This document shows, in pieces, positions 58,486-64,000 of a stretch of 64,000 nt of DNA. The notes beneath the pieces are model-generated. The model searched no databases, was not told the origin of the DNA, and saw only the letters and a program-made list of their open reading frames with translations. The stretch is from Mesostigma viride (lineage: Eukaryota > Streptophyta > Mesostigmatophyceae > Mesostigmatales > Mesostigmataceae): assembly GCA_009746045.1 (NCBI GenBank), contig RPFO01000912.1:62001-126000 (forward strand). Reading direction: 5' to 3'. A program made the position numbers and the translations under genes. Every line of letters starts with the position of its first letter. Position 1 is the stretch's first letter.

Positions 58486-58563
58486 ATCCTCCTCCCCGGT
58501 ACCAGGCAGATGATCGTCCCCCTCCTGTAAAAAATCATCTATGCTACAGTTCAAATCCGCCAT

Positions 58564-59072
58564 TGTTAGTATTCAGGAATAAATAAGACAGTAAATGTAA
58601 AGTCACGGAAGGCCCCGCGTCAGACTTGATGCGAAATCGTCGAAGCCACAGCAGACCTCAAAACGAACGCGTTGTTTAAGTTGCGCGGTGCTCCCTCTGT
58701 CGGTAGGTGCCGTTTGGTGCCGCCGCGTGAATCGCGCGGACGCGTCAACACACTGCGGCTGACGTCGATGAGTGCCAACCGACGGCTTGGGTCACTTCTC
58801 TGGAGAACTTAAGGTAAGTTAAGTTAATGCAGACCAGTGGTCGCACGCGTTGGGAACCGGCCAACGGCTCTCCTGCAAGACAAAAAAAAGCGGGATACTG
58901 CATGAGTCGTCGGATCGGTGCAGATGGACGGTCAAGATTTCAAGATGATGTATGCGTTCAATTTGCCGCGTCCACTGAAAGGAGTCGTTGTTGCCATGGA
59001 GCCGCAAACACAGGCGGCCGACGCATTGACCCAGGTTCCAACTTTTCTACCCAACCGCCGTTGGGTAGTTAC
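58564..59072. promoter_or_regulatory. Shared divergent promoter region of CACTA element 2
   Basis: The tnp2 start (58563, minus) and the accessory start (59073, plus; alternative in-frame starts from 58827) are separated by about 510 bp. No TATA box is obvious. The head-to-head arrangement is conserved in element 1. Confidence 0.45.
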
Positions 59073-62000
59073 ATGGCAGCAGAGCAGGATGGGCCTTACA
59101 TGGCCACAGAGGAAGAGTGGCGCTCATTCCGTGTTAACAAGATCAGCGAGGAAGTCCCTTTGCCATTTGTCGCCGAGAGTAACCGGCTGGCAGTCCTCCG
59201 CAGCCAGATAGCGGTGCTATCGCGGAGGTACCTTCACATTGGGGAGCCAAAAGCTAAACAAGATGCTGTGTTAGTTGCCGCAGTTGTCGATAGACTGCTA
59301 AAAATATGCGATTTTGCGGGGGCATTAGCAAACTCAGTTTTTGAGTCAGCAAAGCGGAGGTACGAGGAATTGCATAAAGTGGACCCCGCGAAGGCGGGCA
59401 AGGCTCCGGTATTCCAGCCGGCGCGGAAATTTGTAGCCGCCGAGCTGTCTCGATACTTGTCGAATTCGAAGTACAAGGCAAATAGCGGGAAGCGCGGCGT
59501 TCGCAACCCGGACGAGGGGGGTGCCTTGGCCAACCTAACCAACCTGGACACGCCAAAGGTATAGCTAAGCTCTACATTGGACTTATTCGAACTGAATGCT
59601 TTTCTTTTCCCGATGCAAAGGCAACCGAACTTCATGCATGCAATATTTTCTGATCCGGCACCATTAGTATTGGAGTAAAATGTGTACTTGCCGCTAGCTT
59701 CGACGTCAAGTTCCTTCTTTTAATTGATTTGCTTGTCTTTGTCCTCACAATCGTCGTATCACTCGCACGATCTTAGGTGAAGGTCGGGGTGCCAAAGCCC
59801 AAGATGGCGAATCCCAAGCAAGACAAGACTCACCTCGAGCCACAAGCCCCGGCCAAGGTAGGTTACGGCAAGAAAGCATTCTGGCTACTAGCTTACTGTA
59901 TGTCGTCCGCAAAGATTGTTGCTTTCCACTCTCCATGCTCGTGACCATGTTCTTTTTAAACCGTGGGCATTCACGCGCCCTTATATAAATCTGGTTAAGA
60001 AATGCTACAGTGACTGACAAGCCTATAAAAAAATTTTAATACATGTAATCCATGCCAGCACCCCACCCCATTTATTTTTGCATGCCAGCACCCCACCCCA
60101 TTTATTTATGCATGCCAGCACCCCACCCCATTTATTTATGCATGCCAGCACCCCACCCCATTTATTTATGCATGCCAGCACCCCACCAACCTGTTACGCC
60201 CGCCTTAAGGCGGCGGGCTCCGCTTTGCCTTTGCCATTTTCAAGCGCCCCCATGTCAGATGAGCAAATAGCTCAAGAAATCACGTCCTCTAACTATTGTA
60301 CCTAGTTGGTTGTGTCCGTTTCCCCGAAATTGTGGCATGCGCAGGTCGAGAACACCCTGACGCCCCAGGAGCAGGAAATCGCGCTCCTCCGGGCCAGGCT
60401 CGCTGCACTTGAGCAATCTACAAAGCCGGCCTCAGCTTCAGAACAGTCGGTCGTCTATATCATGGCGCCGCCCCCTGTGCCACCAAGGAACCCTGTCCTT
60501 GCCGTGGCCGCTTCCCCATCGGCCACGTCGGCTCCCCCCGCCGCAGAAACCGCGGCGCCGGCAGCCAAGGCCGCGGCGCCGGCAGCCAAGGCCGCGGCGC
60601 CGGCAGCCAAGGCCGCGGCGCCGGCAGCCAAGGCCGCGGCGCCGGCAGCCAAGGCAGCGGCGCCGGCAGCGAAGGCCGCGGCGCCGGCAGCGAAGGCCGC
60701 GGCGCCGGCAGCCAAGGCCGCGGCGCCGGCAGCCAAGGCCGCGGCGCCGGCAGCCGAGGCCGCGGCGCCGGCAGCCGAGGCCGCGGCGCCGTTCATTCCA
60801 AAGACGCAGAAAAACAAAGTAGAGAAGAAAGCTGATGTGCCGCCAAAGAAACTCAAGAAGGAACGGGAGCCCCAAATAAAAAAGGAACGCGGTACCCCCC
60901 TCGACCTGGGCCTTGGTCACTTTCTGCCGCAGCTCAGCCGCGTGGCCACCATCCGAAAGGATGCCCAGCCGAAAATCGGGATGTTCATCGCCGTGCGGTT
61001 TCTCCTAGAGGACCCTAAGAAGGACCAGGATGAGTGGATCTGGGAGTTTGGTAAAGTCTGCTCCATCAACAAGAAAAGGAAGATCCCACACTCAATCCTG
61101 TTCGTCGAGCATGACGGCGCAAGCAAGACTTACGAGCTCGCCCTCAACGACCTCCCCCAAGACGAGAACAGCAAGGAAATATGTGCTTGGGTGGCTCTTG
61201 ATGGAGTGTACCCCGAGGACATGACGGCGTACCGAGTCCTCAAGCGGTCCCAAGCAGCCGTGAAGGCTGCTGCCTCTGTGGACCCCAACAACATGCAGGA
61301 TCCGGTGAAAAAGAGACAGGTGGAGGAGTCCGCGCAGCAGGTGCCTGTGAAGCGTGCGAAGGGAGTTGTGGCTGGGGCTGCGGTGCAGGGCAGCGAGGCA
61401 AAGGCAGGGACAAAGGTGGTAGTCACCACGCCTGCTGTGGAGAAAGCCAAGGCGGAGGTTGCCACGGCGGCGGCGGCGCAGGCCAAGGCGGAGGTCGCCA
61501 CGCCGGCAGCGGCGCAGGCCAAGGCGGAGGTCGCCACGCCGGCAGCGGCGCAGGCCAAGGCGGAGGTCGCCACGCCGGCAGCGGCGCAGGCCAAGGCGGA
61601 GGTCGCCACGCCGGCAGCGGCGCAGGCCAAGGCGGAGGTCGCCACGCCGGCAGCGGCGCAGGCCAAGGCGGAGGTCGCCACGCCGACGGTGCTGTCGGTT
61701 GCGCCTGCTAAACTGGAATTCAGCGACGTGGATATGGAGCTCGAGCCGGATTTGAAGGAGGCAGAGCGAGAACTGGCCAGGCTAGAAGCCCTCCTAGCAA
61801 AACAAAAGGCCCTTGTTCGCGCCCGGCAGCAGGGTACTGCGACTATGGACATCTCGACGGCAACGGGGATGACATCGGTAAGTATACCTTTTTAGTCGTG
61901 CCTAAAAATAAGTTGTTTGCATCTTGCATGCATGCCATATTGTTGTTCATGTAATCATGGTAAATTATGTTGGCTGATTAGGTTTTGTTGTTTTTCCCCC

Positions 62001-62523
62001 TATGATTTCTGAAATTTTGTTCCGCTATAAAAATCGCCATTTATTGATAGCATCTTTTTTCTGCAATTAAGTTTTCCTGAACATGATTTAGTTGACTTCC
62101 TTGTATGCCTCTTACTTGCAGGTAAACTGGACCGCCTTCGAAGAACAACGTGGTGGGAGGACTGACACTGACGACGCCGATGACGATACCATGTCATCGG
62201 CGTCGTCAGTTGCATCACCATCCAAGGTTAGCTGCACTGCTTTCATTTGGGGGGGAATTATAGGTGTCATGTTTTTGGCATTTGAAGGTATAGATGTTTA
62301 TCTGCAAGGGCCTGTTTTTTTTTCCCCTCTTGCATGCATGGATGTGTGGAATTGTATGTTGCTTGGTTTGATTTGCCATACACATTTGCTGCATGGATTG
62401 TTAGGTGGTGATGAGCTCAAGATCATTGTAGAACGCTTACATCTATGTCAAGGATCTGATTTCTTTTCCTCTTGCATATATTGTGTCGGTTTGCTTGATT
62501 TCTTGCAGGCACCACGAGAATAA
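59073..62523 (+). CDS. CACTA accessory protein 2 (TNPA-like candidate), intact five-exon gene
   Basis: Exons 59073-59558, 59777-59857, 60345-61877, 62122-62226 and 62509-62523 join in phase 0 with GT-AG borders and end at TAA. The start MAAEQDGPYMATEEEW is chosen because EEW aligns with protein 1; the frame is open back to 58827. Features in order: helical N-domain, coiled coil EIALLRARLAALEQ, about 13 AAPAAKA repeats (21-bp units, 60549-60790), a basic KKLKKER stretch, the shared domain LDLGLGHFL ... WIWEFGKVCSI ... FVEHDG, six 36-bp KAEVATPAAAQA repeats (61447-61690), a second coiled coil (ERELARLEALLAKQKAL) and an acidic tail. No catalytic motif. A role in binding the subterminal arrays is inferred from CACTA biology. 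Confidence 0.75.
60051..60190. repeat. 30-bp tandem repeat in intron 2 of the accessory gene
   Basis: Units starting CATGCCAGCACCCCACCCCA recur at 60051, 60081, 60111, 60141 and 60171 (the last partial). Intronic. Confidence 0.9.
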
Positions 62524-62855
62524 AAAGTCAGCATGTGACGCCCTGTCGAGCGGCCCGCGATGTTAGCTAGCTGCCATATAGTATTTGATGAAAGGCATTG
62601 AATGCCGAAGATGTCATAACGCCATTACAGACTGCATGTGTTGAACAGGCATTGAATGCCGAAGATGTACATAACGCCGTAACAGTGTTGAATAGTTGAA
62701 TCAACGGGTTCTTGCAGCTGTAAACATTAAAATTATTCAAACATTTAATGAAAAAATCATGATTGTTCGTGCTGTTTTGAACAGCGGTTGTTACTGGCAC
62801 TGCCTGCATGTGCATGGCTGCCAGCATATTGCATTATGGGTGTGTTTTTCAGCGC
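62524..62855. other. 3' flank of the accessory gene
   Basis: No gene. A 56-bp period direct repeat (GGCATTGAATGCCGAAGATG at about 62593 and 62649) contains the small palindrome GGCATTGAATGCC. Confidence 0.5.
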
Positions 62856-62857
62856 TG

Positions 62858-63190
62858 TGTTTTCTCACTTTTCTCACTTTTCTCACGTCCTGTTTTTCTC
62901 ACTTTTCTCACTTTTCTCACGTCCTGATTTTCTCACTTTTCTCACGTTTCACACCTCCCGTTTTTCTCACTTATCTCACGTCCTGTTTTCTTGAGATTTT
63001 TCTCACGTTTTTCCCCTTTTTTGACCTTTTTGGGGCAATCTCACCCGGGGGAGAAACGTGTTTTCTCACCCATTCTCACCCCATTCTCACCCTTTTTTCT
63101 CACCTTTCTCACCCATTCTCACCCATTTCTCACCCTTTTTCTCACCTTTCTCACCCTTTTTCTCACGATTTCTCACCCATTCTCAAAGCC
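62858..63190. repeat. Right subterminal motif array of CACTA element 2 (TTTTCTCAC)
   Basis: Roughly 30 TCTCAC words, first with a 9-bp TTTTCTCAC period, then as TTCTCACCC. It ends 12 bp before the terminal repeat and mirrors the array at 51705-52050. Confidence 0.88.
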
Positions 63191-63202
63191 GAGTTCCTAG
63201 TG

Positions 63203-64000
63203 TGCAGATGCCACATCACAGTCGTCAAGCAGCGCCCAGCACCCAGGAATTTGCCCACCGGCTTCTGCGCTGCATCAGCGCATCCTTTGTGCACCCTCTT
63301 CTGCCACCGCTCGTAATTCTTGCGCGGCTCTGTATCGATAGCGATAAACCACCGGATGATGCACGTGCCCAGCTCGCATCGCTGGGGGTCATGGGCGCGA
63401 CCCCTCGCTCGACCCGTGAGAAGCTGTGCTAGCCCGACCCCGCCACCAGACACCACCGCAGCTCCCGCGTTGGCAAACTCGATGGCAGCGTCTGGGGCAC
63501 AGCTGTTTTTCCCCCATGCCCCCGTGTGCTCCCGGCCAGCCTTCACCCTGTGCTCACCGTGCTTTCTCAACAGTTCCGCACTCTCCGTGCAGTGCCTGCA
63601 GTCCCGATCGTCGGGACCAGGACACTCTGCCGGAAATGCCGGGTCAGTGGTGCGATCGATCTCCACAGGGCTGGCAGTCCCTGCATCATCATCATCCCCA
63701 GCAAGGTCGACGGGAAGATCGGCGCAGTCTCCCGCCTTCACCCCCGCTGCCTTCTCACTCGACTGTGGCCCTGTCCCTGCATCATCATCATCCCGAGCAA
63801 GGTCGAGGGGAAGATCGGCGCAGTCTCCCGCCTTCACCCCCGCTGCCTTCTCACTCGACTCTGGCCCTGGCGGCTTCCCCACCGTCCCCTCTGCCGCCGC
63901 ACTCGCCTGAGGATCGACCACCACCAGTACCTTCATCGCCGCCTCCGCTCTCTGCCTCGCACCACGCTTCCCCTTCTGCAGCGCCTCCGCCTTCCCCCCC
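63203..64000 (-). pseudogene. 5' part of the host gene interrupted by CACTA element 2, open to the window edge
   Basis: The frame is open from the right edge through MKVLVVVDPQASAAAEG (63936). Two copies of a SSEKAAGVKAGDCADLP-type unit follow (about 63 aa of acidic repeat). Next come a Cys-rich segment (CPGPDDRDCRHC), AIEFANAGAAVVSGG, ELGTCIIRWFIA, and TTVMWHL, where the element begins. It continues at 51696 on the same strand. The gene starts beyond 64000. Function uncertain; see the USP-like comment on the 3' part. Confidence 0.6.

Larger units (their letters stand above)
52201..58563 (-). pseudogene. tnp2-type CACTA transposase 2, open except for one retroelement insertion
   Basis: Exon 1 starts MADLNCSIDDFLQEGDDHL at 58563 and reaches GEED (58496). 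The insertion 56481-58485 follows. The exon then continues 56480-55933 with AKAFARNFAATVGK, MRVYDACPC and CPVCKNNRYEQYE, the tnp2 signature. Exons 2-6 are 55753-55028 (FDGVCPRCYMDQHSSW core), 54836-54654, 54386-53863 (DUF4218-like LRGRLHADARAAF, ASEMSRSVHAATHLAG), 53617-53424 (DEAYW) and 53140-52201 (basic GGKKKGKKKGSKKKKK and an acidic tail). All have GT-AG borders. Total about 1060 residues. The enzyme would cut and join CACTA ends. Without the insertion it would appear functional. Confidence 0.88.
51697..63202. mobile_element. CACTA (EnSpm) element 2, 11.5 kb, both ends present, 2-bp TG target duplication
   Basis: Left CACTAGGAACTCAATTTC; right, in reverse complement, CACTAGGAACTCGGCTTT. 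TG lies on both sides (51695-51696 and 63203-63204). It carries a six-exon tnp2 gene (minus), a five-exon accessory gene (plus) and short-motif arrays at both ends. Apart from a 2005-bp retroelement in tnp2 exon 1, all exons read open. It has inserted into a host gene. Confidence 0.92.

Noticed and set aside
60438-60920. Minus-strand Arg/Gly-rich ORF (CRRRGLG units) and Ala-rich ORF
   Set aside because: Antisense frames of the 21-bp repeats in the accessory gene.

Overview
The window is nuclear DNA from a eukaryote with spliced genes and an unusually dense layer of nested transposable elements. Plant-type features point to the green lineage, probably a TE-rich alga: a plant-like BED finger in a hAT gene, tnp2-type CACTA transposases, and a REC8/SYN1-like cohesin gene. 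I cannot name the species. There are no rRNA genes, convincing tRNA genes, CRISPR arrays or bacterial-style operons.

Layout. 1-2373 holds the 5' part of a REC8-like meiotic cohesin gene (minus strand) that runs off the left edge. 3021-3624 and 3724-3916 are two small TIR elements. 4516-15948 is one LINE insertion with a perfect 14-bp target duplication. A piggyBac element (8763-13437) sits inside its reverse transcriptase, and a hAT element (11344-12679) sits inside the piggyBac transposase. 16122-20818 is an unidentified spliced host gene. 21057-24438 is LINE debris with younger 5'-truncated insertions. 24828 to about 40.4 kb is a CACTA element whose tnp2 gene is cut by an 8.56-kb TIR element (29111-37673); the right end is missing. 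41.1-48.1 kb holds host-like genes: a zinc-finger-like gene with an in-frame TAG, a 3' terminal exon, a 414-residue ORF and a protein-kinase-like gene behind a palindromic repeat array. 48.3-51.1 kb is satellite-rich and gene-poor. 51697-63202 is a second, nearly complete CACTA element that interrupts a minus-strand host gene whose reading frame closes exactly when the element is removed.

How the parts work together. Both CACTA elements have the same plan: a six-exon tnp2 transposase on the minus strand, and a divergent plus-strand accessory gene with a coiled coil, low-complexity repeats and a conserved LDLGL-H domain. Terminal repeats begin CACTAGGAACTC, and dense short motifs lie just inside the ends. 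The accessory protein is a candidate TNPA-like binder of those motifs. The motifs differ between the two elements (TTTTACCAC against TTTTCTCAC), as do the proteins. The second element looks intact except for a 2.0-kb LINE copy that carries ORF1 but no ORF2, inserted in exon 1 of tnp2. A short stem-loop followed by a TTAATTAA tail ends at least eleven retroelement fragments of several kinds and looks like a shared 3' recognition signal.
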